From Lineolata rhizophorae (taxonomy: Eukaryota; Ascomycota; Dothideomycetes; Lineolatales; Lineolataceae), in the NCBI GenBank assembly GCA_010093515.1, contig MU001699.1, forward strand, positions 183,000-246,999: 64,000 nt of DNA, given 5' to 3'. Numbering within the stretch: position 1 is the stretch's first letter; every line of letters begins with the position of its first letter. The notes beneath the pieces were generated by a model that worked only from the letters and a program-made list of their open reading frames with translations, was not told where the DNA came from and made no database searches. Shown piece by piece: positions 1 to 12,887 of this stretch. The position numbers and the translations under genes were made by a program.

Positions 1-725
1 GTTGGAGCTATGATGGTTTTGGTGAGGATGATGATGGTGGTGGTGTCACTAGGTGGTTGGTGTCACTGCGTGGTGGATTACGTTTAGTAGTAATTTCGAA
101 CATGCCAAATCCAGCAATTTTAATATGAGATCCTAGTTTAATGTATGTAGTAGCCCTTACTTGCCTCCATCAAATCCGCTAAACTTCTGTATTGTTTTGT
201 GTAAGCCAGCACGTTCCAGTTAGGTACAATTCGTAACTGAATTACCTCTAGACGTATATAAATTAGCTGATATGCTTCTATGCATATGCCAAGAAAATTG
301 CGGGCTCCGGAGCTATGTATGCCTGAGAAACCACGATCGGCTGAGTGCTACACTTTTCGATCCGACAAGACGATATGTAGGACCTGCAATATTTGCGGTC
401 ATCAGAGATCTAAGCAATAACGGAGAACTATAAGTCCGGCTGACGCCAAATCGTCTCTTGGATAGTCGGTCATCGACGCAATAGAAAGTCAATATTGTTC
501 CGACCCCAGCAGCTGGAGTTCGGGGAACTCGGAGTTAAAGTCTCGGCACGCATTGAAGTTTATCAACCTATTGTACAAATGCCGGGACAATTCCGTAGTC
601 CACCACAACGCTTTCTCAATCAGTATTTATACTTTCTCTTAACCCGTACTAGTTCTTAGGACCAACGAAGAACTCAGTAACCTTTGAAAATTCATTTCAG
701 CAAATTCGAAACAGAGTTATCCACA
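1..725. other. intergenic, no gene seen
   Basis: No open frame here resembles a known protein and no RNA gene signature was seen. The last 100 bases before 726 are pyrimidine-rich and presumably hold the promoter and 5' leader of the oxidoreductase gene. Confidence 0.5.
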
Positions 726-1709
726 ATGGCGTACCTTGTCACCGGTGGCACGGGCAAGACTGGTATGCGGCTTGCCCGCCTTTTAAAGGATGCTAGCCTT
801 CCTGTACTTCTTGCGTCTCGCCGCGGCGCTGCGGGTGCTCTTGATGGCTTCGAAGCAGTGAGATTTGATTGGACCGACAAGTCGACATTTGAGAATCCTT
901 TTACCCACACCTTTCCGAATGGGGAACAAATTAAGGGAGTCTACCTCGTGCCTCCCGAGATGCCCGAGCCGGCCCCCGCCATGAACGAATTTATTGACTA
1001 CGCCATGAGCCGAGGAGTCAGGCGGTTCGCCCTCCTCGCAGGAACGAGTGCCACCAAAGGAGGTCCCTTCGTGGGCAAGGTCTGGGAGAAGCTGGCGGAT
1101 AGCGGCGTAGAGTGTGGCATTCTCTCTCCTACATGGTTCATGGGTACGTTATTTTATTTCAGCTACGTCGGAGCTACCATGGCAGGCAGACCTGAAACTG
1201 ACGATAGAATTTAGAGAATTTCACAGAGTGGTTGCACCCCCAAACTATCAAAAATGAGAACAAGTTCTATACAGCTTGCGGCGACGGCAAAACGGCATTC
1301 ATCAGTGCCAACGACGTTGCACTCTGCGAATTCCATGCACTGACAGATGAGAAGCCAGTCAACGATAACATTTTGGTGACTGGCTCTGAGTGTCTGTCTA
1401 TGGACGATGTGAGTACAGAGTAGTAGAGTTCGTTACACTCAAAGACTGACTTGACCGCTCCAGGTTGCCGCTATTGTCGGCAAAGTCGCCGGACGCAAGA
1501 TTGAGCACGTTAGGATTTCCCCGGAAGAAACTACTAAGCGACATCTGGAGTCGGGCATGCCGGAATATTTGGCGCAGTACATCGGCTTCCTTGAAAGCAA
1601 TACGTCGCGTGGGAGCGAGGCTTGGGAGAGGTCTGACGTGGAGAAATTGACCAGAAAGCCTCCGCAGAGGTTCACCGAGTGGGCTGAAGAACATAAAAAC
1701 GAATTCTGA
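726..1709 (+). CDS. EasG/NmrA-type NAD(P)-binding oxidoreductase (festuclavine dehydrogenase-like)
   Basis: Three exons, 726-1143, 1215-1408 and 1464-1709, join to 285 codons plus stop. The protein begins MAYLVTGGTGKTG, a Rossmann GxxGxxG dinucleotide-binding motif at residues 7-13, and carries the segment SPTWFMENF restored exactly across the first splice. Length and motifs fit the NmrA/EasG family (about 290 residues), which includes the ergot alkaloid enzymes EasG and FgaFS, thought to reduce an iminium intermediate with NADPH. No prenyltransferase or other ergot gene is nearby, so the substrate is unknown and the ergot role is not implied. An in-frame upstream ATG at 684 would add 14 residues; I chose 726 because the Rossmann strand normally starts at the N-terminus. 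Confidence 0.85.
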
Positions 1710-3190
1710 ATGCAAACTTTGCAGCGAAATGTAGCAAATGCGGTTTTATGACTTGATTCAGGAGTCACCACTCTCTCAGACCAGGACCATGTACCTATGA
1801 ATTCAAGGGGCCTTTGTAGCCTCTGTTCCAACAACATATTTTACTTATAAGCGTCTGTAGCTTCGTGACATGTCTATTATCCGTAGCCCGGCCTTGTTAC
1901 GTAAAACTAACTTGGAGACTGCTTGCGTTTTCAATTGTTATGCTATATGTCACATAGTTTAATCATGTGCCTTACCTACGGAAGTACTTATGCTGTTAAT
2001 ATGATTCGTCGATTTGGAATGTTTTAAAACCCACAAGAGTCGATAATAATAGTAGAGAATTAAGCGTATGGGAATAGCTCTAAAGAAAAAATTCAGATGC
2101 AGAACAGGTAGATATAGATGATCAAGCCATCAAGCTATCAAACTTAGCCAGTGGGCCGGGAAGAGCTTATTCTTTACGTGGCATTGAAGGGCGGTTTCAA
2201 AGGCATCCCTGTAAATTAAAGTGATTTAATGTCCGCACGTACAGGGATCCGTGAATTGCATGACTTTAAAGATGAACTAATGCCGCATATTCTGCTTAAG
2301 GTTGTCTGCCCTAGACAACGAAATACTCTGTTCAAACGATGTTATTGATACAGAGCGGTAACTTGAATAGAGAAAAAGCAGCCTACTGTGTACGTCGGTC
2401 ATCGGCGGGCAAGGAGGCGAAATGAAAGTAATGTGTCCAGCAATGCCGGACGCATTGTACGCGAGCACCCCATTGCCCCCTGTCAAGCGCAAACGCTCTT
2501 AAGCAGGTTGTATGATAAGCTACGTAGCCAAAATTTAGCTCATAATAGCCCCCACGTGGATCTTCCATTGCAAATCAATAGCAACACTTACAGACGCTCG
2601 AAGGTCGTTCCAATACATCGGCTCAACAAACTCACCGCACATCACAGCTTCATTGCCTCGTCTAGGTAAGAACATGACTATTTAGCATGAGTGATGACAA
2701 CCATCATTACAACCAAACGAAGGCCAGCCAATCAGCGCCCCGGTAGGAGCGAAGATCCAATGCAAGGTCCCACCAATCATCACTTCATAATCAAATCTTC
2801 TCAAACTTGCTCTCTTCCTGCTTCTTCGGGTCCCTTGTCCATTTCACTATCACGACGCAGAACCTTCCGGGTTTTAGAAGCTCACTAGTGTCCTTCTGAC
2901 TAATAAATCCGCACTTGGGGTTTAGATTGCTGTTTTCTACCTTGAAATATTGTGATGCGCTGGTTTTTTGCAATTTTGAATGCGCATATTTGAAGACCTG
3001 AAGCCCATAGCCTATGCATGCTGCTACTCGTGTCCTTTCTTATTTCTAAAATTGCAAATCTAAGTAACTGTGACAGGTAAGTCTTCAAGATCTCTACAGG
3101 TCGTGTGTTTAAGGTCGAATTTCTAGAACCAAGTAAGAGTTTCAACAAAATACAACATATCTGGCTAACATGAGATCAAAATTAGCGACC
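1710..3190. other. intergenic, no gene seen
   Basis: About 1.5 kb with only short open frames on both strands, none with recognisable motifs or splice signals. The last few hundred bases must contain the promoter of the ferric reductase gene; I cannot point to a specific element. Confidence 0.5.
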
Positions 3191-5563
3191 ATGAGCCACG
3201 ACGACGTTCCGGGAGGCACACCATGGCTAACTTATCCGCTCATGTTTCACTCTTCTAGAGAGGACAATTGCACACTGACCCCCGAACAATGCCAATATCG
3301 GGAAGGTTATTGGCGATACTGGTAAGTTCTCCTCGTTACAATGGCGCTTCCTTTGCAACGAACTTGGACTGAAAATAGCACCCTTTGGCACCAGGTACCA
3401 AGCAGACCATAGATATGGCCTGACTACCGTATACTTTATGATCGCCTTCGTTGCTTTCTTCACCATCGGCAACATCCTGCAGCGGTTCATCTTCCCCAAG
3501 GCACCTAATGTAAGGCTGTGGCAATGTGGAGTTGCCGGCTTCAGATATGCTGCATATAGGAGTTTTGCTATAAGGCCCATCGGATGGTGGTCTCCCCCTT
3601 TGGGCTACATTCTTGTTGGCCTAGCAGGAACCATCTTCTTCTTTGGTAAGCCAATTTCGCCATGTTCGACAGGGTTAACTGCACGAGGAAGTTTCGCAGT
3701 TGTCAGAATCTATTTGATTATCTTTTCCTGTATTCATGCTTTTGTCACAGGACTAGCATTGGGCCCAAAGCCGTACTATTGGTCCAACACAATGGAGATA
3801 AACTTCGGAAACTCACCGCCCATCGCAACACGTAGCGGATGGATAGCAGTAGCGCTTTTACCGTTTACTCTGTGAGTCGTTGCTGCGTATGCTCAAAGAA
3901 CTTAGCATCCTCGCTGATACCAAAACGTCATCTAGAGCGCTGTCTGCAAAAGCAAACCTAATTACAGCTTTGACTGGCGTCTCGCATGAAAAGCTTCAGG
4001 CAAGTATCACCAAAGACTGGATAGCTTCTTAGCCTGAAGTTTTCGTGATGTTAATCGCATATAGGTCTTCCACCGATGGACGAGCTACGCGATGTTTATC
4101 TTTGCTCTTATCCATACATTTCCATTCATTGTCCATCATGTTTGGAAAGGTGATATGGAGCTGCAATGGGATACGTCCGTGTACTACTGGACAGGTGTTG
4201 CAGCTCTGATTCCACAGGCGTATTTAAACTTCATGTCGTTTGGCCCAATACGGTATGGAAACCCTCTGGCCTTTGTCATGCTACGAAATTCTGTTACTAA
4301 TCTGTAGCCAGAAACCGCTTTTACGAATTCTTTAAAGCAACTCATTTTCTCGCGGCCCTGGTTTTCGTGCTTTTCTTCTTCTTCCACTGTAATTTCCGAC
4401 TTTCATCCTGGTGAGCAACTACCTGGGTGCAACAACGCTCTCTTTGCTCCCAGCTAATAAGGACATCATCCTAGGGACTACTTCATTGCCGCAGGCGCTA
4501 TTTACGTTCCATGTCTCTGTTATTCCCATATCAGAGCTTGCCTTCTTACTGCTTTTGGCCACAAAGCAATGCTGTCCCTGCTGCCCTGCGGCATGCTCCG
4601 CGTCACAGTGCCCCTCCGCCGCTCCAATGTCGTTTCGAACGTTATCCCAATCTCTTTCCGCTGGTCTCCTGGCCAACATGTATTCGTGCGGTTCCTTACT
4701 TTAGGTATCCATAGCGGGAGTACGCATCCTTTCACGATATGCTCGCTCTGGCCTTCTGACGACAAATCGGAGCCGGAGCTTACACTCTACATTGCACCAA
4801 CCAAAGGCCTCACCGGACGGTTGGCAAACTTGGCCACGAAACAGACCGATTGCACGATCAATGTGCTGCTGGATGGACCTCATGGAGGCATGAAAATTGA
4901 GACGATGGCGAAGTTCGACCGCGTGTTGATCATCGCGGGTGGATCTGGGGCCGGCTTCACGCTGCCAGTGGTCGAGGATATCCTTAGGAGGTATTGGAAC
5001 TCGGACGGGAGATTGGAACATTTGCCAACTCAGGTGCAGGTTGTTCTGGCGACGAGGAGCCATGAGGTCTTTGAGTGGTACAGGCAAGAGATCCAGCATG
5101 TGCTTGCGCGGTATTCCGTGAAGGATTCAGGGATGCAGCTTTCTGTTGCAATCCACGTCACTGGAAGGGAGGCATCGCGAATGGAAAGCGAACCATTGCA
5201 AGAGGATAAATCGGCTGGCATCAACGATGAAGAGAAGATCGTACCAGTCAGCAACACTTTCCAGAGACCGCAAGTAGATGGAGATATCGTGTGTCAGACC
5301 GGCCGGCCTGATCTGCCGCGCATGATTGAGTCTGCGTCATGTGTCAAACATTCTACCCTCGGAATCGCCGTCTGTGGTCCAGCTGAGATGCTGTATGACG
5401 TTAAAAATGCGGCTGCAAAAGCGGAGGCACTTGTTATTAAAGGGGACGGCCCCAATGAAGTGTATCTTCACAGTGAGCACTTTTCGTAAGTATCATACAT
5501 ACTCCGTATCCCGCAGATCCATGTACGCAATGACACATACTGACAGACCCTTCTAGATGGTGA
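3191..5563 (+). CDS. ferric reductase-like transmembrane flavocytochrome
   Basis: Eight exons: 3191-3321, 3395-3645, 3751-3871, 3936-3999, 4065-4252, 4312-4410, 4475-5485 and 5557-5563, giving 623 codons plus stop. The N-terminal part has several membrane helices with the histidines expected to hold two hemes (HRWTSY, LIHTF, ATHFL, FFHCNF). The C-terminal half has a FAD site (HPFTICS), an NADPH site (AGGSGAGF), the CGPAEM motif and the family ending LHSEHFSW, whose last residues come from a 7-base final exon. This is the FRE/NOX-like ferric or cupric reductase family, passing electrons from cytosolic NADPH across the membrane to extracellular metal. The fourth intron (4000-4064) begins with GC instead of GT. 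No siderophore or permease gene adjoins it. Confidence 0.92.
4000..4064 (+). other. GC-AG intron in ferric reductase gene
   Basis: The exon ends CAG and the intron opens GCAAGT, closing at ATAG. The conserved reading HEKLQ-VFHRWTSY is only restored by using this GC donor; no GT donor nearby keeps the frame. Confidence 0.8.
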
Positions 5564-6273
5564 ATCTGGATGGATCTATTCCCTTTGGAGAAAAGGGCTC
5601 CTGCACTGTTACCACAGAATTTCTGATATCACTGCAGTATATACGGTTTGTAGTGGTGTGCCCGGTTGGTTAAGTCATAGGTTGGTAGAACTACGCACGA
5701 GGGGGGCTCAAAAAAAACCCTAGTAACTCAACTTGAGCAGAATACCAAATTGCCTATACCACTTCCAAGTTAAGTAAGTGGCCCTAGAAGCCAAATTTAA
5801 ATTGAAATCGAGCTTCAAAGCGCGTGAGCAAATCATTTGCATACCTTGTTCAGCCGACGCCTTCGTAAACTGAGGATGACGCTCACGTAGCAATCGAACG
5901 GCTTCTTCGAAGTCGCTCGTTAGAATATCGAAAACTCCTCGCATATGCTTTTATGGTCACTTAGCTCAACAATGAACACAGAGTAGTGAATGACGATAAA
6001 TCCAACCTAGTTGAAGCCGAAAGAAAATCTGAAAAGACTGCAATCACGTGCGGATATACGTACCGGCAAGGGTAAGTTCGGCGGTCTTGGCGTGAGGTAA
6101 GAGTGCGGCGCACGGACCGCCCCGCCCCACGTCAAAACTTCTACAGGTCGATCCGAGGCAGCCAACTTTCGCATTCCAACAAGGCGCCGGTTCGAAGCCC
6201 AGAACGTCCACTTTATGAGGCGCATTTTCCAAATCTTTTCCTAGTAGATAGGAGCGGTGGGCTGGTGAGGGAT
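5564..6273. other. intergenic, upstream region of TFC3
   Basis: No convincing gene. The part nearest TFC3 holds a CACGTG palindrome at 6045-6050, a TTGGCGTGAGG stretch at 6087 loosely like a Pol III A box, and a perfect TFIIIC B-box consensus at 6189-6199. A 75-codon open frame on the minus strand (5720-5944) has no recognisable domain. Confidence 0.5.
6189..6199 (+). promoter_or_regulatory. TFIIIC B-box consensus upstream of TFC3
   Basis: GGTTCGAAGCC matches the B-box consensus GGTTCGANNCC and lies 75 bases before the TFC3 start codon. The flanking bases do not form a tRNA T-stem, so this is not part of a tRNA gene. Binding by TFIIIC is inference. Confidence 0.4.
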
Positions 6274-9200
6274 ATGGCGCTAAGGAGTCTTGATGAGCTG
6301 CTGGAGCTTCTGGTGGATGGGATAGCACTTCGTGGCGACAAAGGTATGCGCCATAGATGTCGTTGAAGTTGACCTATTTCCAAAATTCTCGGGCCATTGG
6401 TTCCTATCAAGATATAGTATAGCTTGATCTTCTGTGTACTTTTCGCTAAGCCCTTGCCGTTTCATAAACCTTCACCTTCCGATCTTTATGGAGGAGCCTT
6501 TACTGACGTTCTGCGCAGGTACGAGCCTCTCGGATTTCAGAAGCCTAGTCCAACAATTGTACTTTTCCGAGCCCACGGCAAGTACCTCTAGCGCAGACAT
6601 CACCCTATCGCCAACACCTAACTTGGACGACCAATTTCTCTCGTCAATCTGGGACTGGCTGTTAGAACGCGAAAATGTCAAAGCTGCGCGAGTTAGAGGA
6701 GATGGCAAGAGAAAACCGGTGGAGGGACGACCTTCACTGCCAGAAGCTGAACTTATTGATATCGACTTGAAAGGTGTGCCGTCGGACGATGTGGATCAAG
6801 TCGAGTCTGCAAACACATCCGAACCCCCTGGAGCTACTTCCGGTGAAGGCTCCGGAGACTCAAACGGCCAGCCAGGAGCAAGTCCTGGCCTTCGACTTTT
6901 TACAACAGAAAACAATATTTGGAAAGCAATCACAGGACACACACGAGATTATTCTAAAGTCTCGAGGCTCAGCTTCGCTTTACTGCAAATTATCGCTTCT
7001 CGCGGCAAAGAAGGGATTGCCCAACCCGAACTGACCAAGCTCAGCGGTCAAGACCCGCGTTCGATTTCGCCTCGTACTAGTAAACTCGCCGATGCTGGCT
7101 ACATAGAGAAAAAGAGTGCCATTGTCAAAGGCCAGAGAACTGCAATGTTAACTTTGTCAAGATTTGCGGACGACAGGGATGCTCATGAATCATCACTTTC
7201 AGCGGAGGAACAACGCAGGACTGTGTTCGAAGGCGGAAATGTCGTGAGAGAGAAATTTCTCGACGCGCTTTACCAAGAGCTGAAAGACACTGGCGTGATG
7301 GTCAAAGCGGATTTGAAAATCAGATTTGTAAGTCTCTTCTTCTAAGATCAGTCTAGCCACGAAGCTCATGGACATGAAAAGGGTTTAGATGCTAGGTCGC
7401 CTGAAACGAAATCGATGTGGCGGTGCATCGTCCACCTTGAAGAGCTCGGCATAGTCAAGAGGGTCATGGTCAAGCCAACCGGCCTCTTAGGATGCAAGAC
7501 CAAATATTATCCTTGCGTCAAATTATTGCGTGCCCCGACAGCGGAAGACAGGGCTACGCTGAATCGCGAATCAATTGCCTCCAAAAAGCGGAATCGGAAT
7601 CGCGGCCCGAAACAGAACGAGCCTGAGGATGGGAATGATGCAGGCGACTTCGACGGCCTGGACACTGGACTTTTGGAACCCCGACAACCGGCAGACGAAT
7701 CTGCTGTCGGCGATAGCAACAAGAACCTCACAAGAGTAGCACCATTGTGGAATCCCGACATTCCAATGGCGAACTTGGTCTTCGAGGCAGTCAGTGCGAG
7801 CGGAGTAAGCGGTATTAACGCAATGGTACGTACCACTAGAAAAGAAGCTTTGCTTTTCCTACTCAATCCCTCTGAATATAACTAACTATTCTGGACAGGA
7901 ACTACGGTCACGACTCTTTGGGGAGTTCTGGACCCGCCCGTTGGATGATCTGCTTATGCGTGTCACAAAAATGTGGCTAAAGTCTCAACCGCCACATCTC
8001 AGACATATGGCTGTCATCCGCGAGGCAACTTCAACACACAAAATGGTGCATTACTTGTACCGGACCTTTCCGAATTTTACGAAAGCCATTGAACAGAGTG
8101 CCACTTCCTGGAATGCGCTAGAAGATGATAGGCCAAAATCGAAGCGTCAGCGAAAGGACTTGCTAGGTGGCGCCTCGTTCGGGCCTGGCCCAAAAGGTGT
8201 AAAACCGCCTTCGCTAGATCAGTGGGGCTTCCCAGAGATAAATGCTGGCCGTTTGGCGTCAAAGCCGAATGCTTCGCTGTCCGAACTATTTCGAGAGGGC
8301 ATGGAAAAGTACGAGGATAAAAATGGCCGATCAAGCACGTCTGCATTTCAGAATCGGCGTCCGGGGAGACCTAGGAAGCAAAAGGACTCCCTTGGCTCGT
8401 CTAAAATGGTTTCAGAGGTGTGCTTGTCTACAACTGGAGCTGACTCCCCGACGCGTCCGTTAGCAGCTACCAACGCCGCGCAAGAGAAGAAGGCAAAAGA
8501 AACCGAAAGGAGGGAAGCCCTTACACAAGCGAGAAATATGGCTAAAATGGAGCTTAGGAGAGGATTGCTTGATGTGAACAAGTACAAGAGGACGGCGGAA
8601 GAAGCTGGGCTCATGTCAGAAGAACCTAGTGGCAAAGCAAAGGAGAATGTGTCGCCGGACCCACCACGAAAGAAAATTCGCCAGACTCGTGAGTCGATTC
8701 CTAAAAAGAGGAAAGCCAATGTCTTAGAGGTTGAGCAAGAACCTGCGGATGAGCCTCCTCCGAAGCGGAAGCCAGGGCGGCGAAAGAAACCGGAAATATC
8801 CAAACTGGTCGGACCCATAATGAAGCAAAAAAATAGCAATGAAGATGCTACCTCACAAAATGGACCCCCATCGGAGGACAACGGCCAGGAAGAATACAGG
8901 GCGTCCGAGCTTGCTAAGCTCGAGAAGACGTTATGGAAGGAAGCTGAAAAGGCCGCCACTGATGCGCGCACCGAAGAGCTTGCTGAGAAGCTTCTAAGCC
9001 GCATGGAAGCCGGCGTCTTTGTTAATCCAGTGTATGCGAAGCGACGTACAGGCGATTTCGGTAGACGGGGCCGCCCACCGAAGGCTTTGGTAGTCGTTTT
9101 CCGGTTCGAGAAGCTTAGGCGGTTGGATTGGTTTCAACCTGGAGATTCGTCTGGGCAACTGGCTTGGTTATCGCGGAGACAACAAGAGAATACTGCCGGC

Positions 9201-12200
9201 ACCGTATCTCCAGAAACCCCCGAGAATGCGCCGGACTATCCCATGACCGATGTGCAACTAATTCAAACACCAGTTACTCCAGCCGGTCCGCAGACTCAGG
9301 GTATGAATCTCACTGACAAGGCCATAGCGCTAGACAAGTCCCCAAATGATCCACCCAGAGCGACACTATCAAAACGAGGTAGACCCAAGGCAAGAGGGAC
9401 CCCAGAAAAGGCATCACAAGATGCGCCGGGTCAGACTAAGGATCACACGATGGCTTCGGCGGCCGTTCCATCTAAAGAAAGTGGAGTTGCAGATACAACT
9501 CAAGAGTGTTCTCAAAGTGCTACGATTCTAGATCAAGAACGCGCCGAGCAAACAGCGAGCGAAGATCAAGACGTAACTCATTCACCAGAAGCTCCTACGT
9601 CTCGACCTCAAACCCCGATGGAAATGCAAGCCGATGCCAGTCAAACCCCGCGAAAGCACGGCATACGCGCCAATCACTCAATGGTCGCAAAAAGGGTTTC
9701 ACTGCTTGTGAATGTTGTTAAGAAATGCGATGGAATCTGCCCCGCTGAGTTTCATCACACGAGGTCTGCTATCATGGCACAGTTCATGGAGGAAATGCAA
9801 ATCAAGCCGGACAAGAAGACACTTCAAAATGCTGTTTTAAGTGCAGTAAATAGTGGCGTCCTCCGTCAGGTCACTTTTACGTTTGCTACACCGAGCGGTG
9901 TCCATGTCACGAAACAAATACTCACAACGCCTGATATCGACCCGAGGTCTCCTACTATACAGGCCATGCAGCGCAAGATGATAGAGGCATATCCGCTTCA
10001 GTATGTCCCAGAAGCATATAAGCATCTTGATACGGGACCAACACACCAGCGACCTCATTTCCATGACTTGGAGGTCGACGAGTCGATAACAGTAAAACGT
10101 CTATACCCTCCAATGGCTCACTTCAGAAAGCTGGAACGTTTGCAGGCAGGCCCACGTTCCCGCAAAAAGGGAAAGACAGAGAGGGAAGATAAGACTAAAG
10201 GCGTTAAAACGTCAGAATCTGCAAGCGTTCCTGAGATTCCTCATGTCATCGGCCCTGCTGCCCTTTCCATGGATAGGGAAGCTCTCTGGCACATCGACCC
10301 CTATCTGGCAGCTGAGCTTGAAATGCCCCTACTTCCATACGAGCATCGATGGTCCCTTCCATCGACATACGTTCACCCAGCCCCGGTATCAGCAGCACGA
10401 GGGAAGCGTGACATGCCCGAAACACGCTACATGCATCAGTGGGCACCTATTAAACCAAACGCAAATTCTATCTGCTTTACCAGCCGTTGGACTAATTACT
10501 TTGTTCCGGCCGGGAAAGCAAGGCCTCGTACTACGGAGGTTTTATTTGGCAGAGCTTTGACTGCTCCAGCCCAATTCTTTCATAGCCCGTCCGGGACGTT
10601 TTCAACCAATTACTCTATTCCTGCAATGGTTCCACTGGGATGTCTTACTTCCACTCTCGGTGACATTCTCGACGCCGAAAAGGACATGCCGAATATCGAC
10701 GAGAGGCTTAATCCGTACCAAGTCTTCGTTCGCGAACTAGATCAGGTACATAATTGGGAACTAAGCCTTCTTGGTCACACTGAACCTCTGTGGTGGAGCA
10801 GTTGGGCAAATCACTTTATCGTGCACGAGCTCCATGAAATACAAGAGTTACCCGACGACCCATCTTGGAAGGTTCGCTGGGACGATCCCGAGAGCGAGTG
10901 GTTTACAGTCTTCCGCGAGCCGACATTTCATAGGGATGGGCGTGCCCGTACGAATACAAAGTCCTCACTGGCTGAGCTGGAGTCTATGGACCAAGTTTTG
11001 GTTCCAGCAGTTACAATGCTGCCCCAGAGTGGCAGGTCGCACAGGCAGCGGATGAGCCGTACGAATCCCACAACAACGGGAATTGTTGGCTTCGGCTATA
11101 AGCCTGTCTCTACCCTTCTCGTTCCCGCAGAGCCGGAGCCTCTACGATCACTGCCAGCTCGGCCGACGCGTGGCCCACTTCAGAAGAAAGCAAATGCAAG
11201 GAGTGTTTTCCGGCAATTTGTCGACGCTCAGCCGAAACCCAAGGGGGGTCGCCAGAGGACAAGACAAGATCCGCGTTGTATAATCAATGCAGAGACTACG
11301 AAGAAGATACTTTACGCCTGCATTGTCGTCAAAGTTCTCGTGGGTGGTGTCGAGGAGGAACATAACTGGATCTTAGTGGACTGGCTGTTCCGCGAGTTTC
11401 CGCACTACGATCGGTTGACATTTAAGAACCGTTGGAATCTACTACGGATTCGCTATTATTCTGTTGTCGAGGAGGTCCACAACAATTTCCAGGACAGATT
11501 TCTGAGGGCGTACAAACGGGGCGAAATTCCTCTCATTGATTACGATCAGCTTGCCGACTACGATTGGGATTTTATTGTCAAATGGGCTGAGGAAAACGTC
11601 CCCATTACAAAATTCCAGTTTCCTCAGTCCTTGCCAAATGATAGGAGGACGCTGGAGTCGGCTTTTCAATTGCACGACGTTCCACCCGTCAAAGGCCCGT
11701 CCCGCGCTGAATTCTTCAAGATTGCAACGATACAGTCACGGAGCGACACCGTCGCATTAGAACTCCCATTCTTTTCCCTAGAGAGAGGCGCCGATAATGA
11801 GAAGGCCAACGACCCGGCTCATTCTCTCGGCAAATCTCACACGCCTCTCCAGGTCAAGCGCGCCGAGTCCTTCATCCGGGCCAACCTAGCCACACCCGAC
11901 AATGCCTACGACCCCAAGGCCGCCCGCAGCGTACTCGAGACCGTCGACCGCAACGTGCTCGAGTATGCCGTCGGCGAGCTCTCCAGACGCAAGGACATCA
12001 TGCGCCGCAGCAAAGGCCGGGCCGTGCCGGGCCGCCAATACGACTTCACAGAGCGCTTCCTCAAGCGGTTCCGCGGCCCGCTGACGCACCACATGCTGCA
12101 GGAGGCGACGTGCTTCAAGCGGCAGGTGCTGGACGCGGCGTTTGCGGACCCGGACAACGCGGGCCGGGTCGGCCTCGGGCGCAAGTACCGGCTGCCGGGC

Positions 12201-12887
12201 CACCTGTCGGACGGCGGCGTGTTGGCGCTGGAGAACCTCGAGAGCGCTGGCCGTGTCAGGTACGTGCAGGCACTGCCGCGCGTCGACCACGAACTCGGCA
12301 CCCCCTATCCGAAGATGTCTAAATGGGGCTTTACGGAGGGCAACTACCGCACCAAGCAGATGGACCGCGGCCGGCTCGCCTGGGACATGGATGTTGTGCC
12401 CACGCCGGCGTACGTCATGGGAAATCCGGCGCTGGGCCACGCGACGCCGCCCGTGCCGGGGCCTCAGGTCTGGCACGCAGGCTCGACGAGCGAGAAGCTG
12501 AATCCTATCTGGACCGCCCTGACGGGGCGCCACATCCCGTTGTGGTGGGACGTGGTGCGCACGACGGCCCTGACGCTGCTAGTGCAGCGCGGGGGCGGCA
12601 GCGCGGAGAGCCTATCGGAGATGTTAGATGGGAGGCTAGAGGTTTGGGAGGTGATGTGGGTGTTAGGGTGGTTGGAAAAGGTGGGCGCGGTGGTAAGGAT
12701 GAAGGAGGCATTAGAAGGAGTTGTCGGCGAGGGAGGGAGAGGAGAGAAGGGCGTGAGAAAGCGAGAAGAGAGTAAGGGGAGGGAGAGCGAGGGGTGGATT
12801 GTGGGGGAGTGGTGGTGGCTGGCTCTAGGGGAGGGGAGGGAGAAGCGGGAGACGCAGGAGGGCTCGGGGGAAGCGGTAATACCGTAG
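6274..12887 (+). CDS. TFC3: TFIIIC subunit Tfc3 (B-box-binding, tau138-like)
   Basis: Four exons, 6274-6343, 6519-7327, 7382-7825 and 7899-12887, give 2103 codons plus stop. The N-terminus (DELLELLVDGIALRGDKG) and a winged-helix B-block-binding region near residues 170-240 (SRLSFALLQIIASRGKEGI) match fungal Tfc3. TFIIIC binds the internal B box of tRNA genes and recruits TFIIIB and RNA polymerase III. The middle of the protein (about residues 590-940) is basic and disordered and carries four AT-hook-like cores: RPGRPRK, PGRRKK, RGRPPK and RGRPKA. A folded region resumes near residue 1000. The last 60 residues are Gly/Glu/Arg-rich and low complexity. The first intron is long (175 bases) for this window; the third acceptor (AAAAG at 7381) was chosen because it alone keeps the frame. 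Confidence 0.9.

Noticed and set aside
5720-5944. 75-codon minus-strand frame with a helical, charged product
   Set aside because: No family recognised, no start context or partner exons; kept only as a note.
11886-12533. 215-codon minus-strand frame
   Set aside because: Antisense to the GC-rich 3' part of TFC3, whose own frame is strongly supported.
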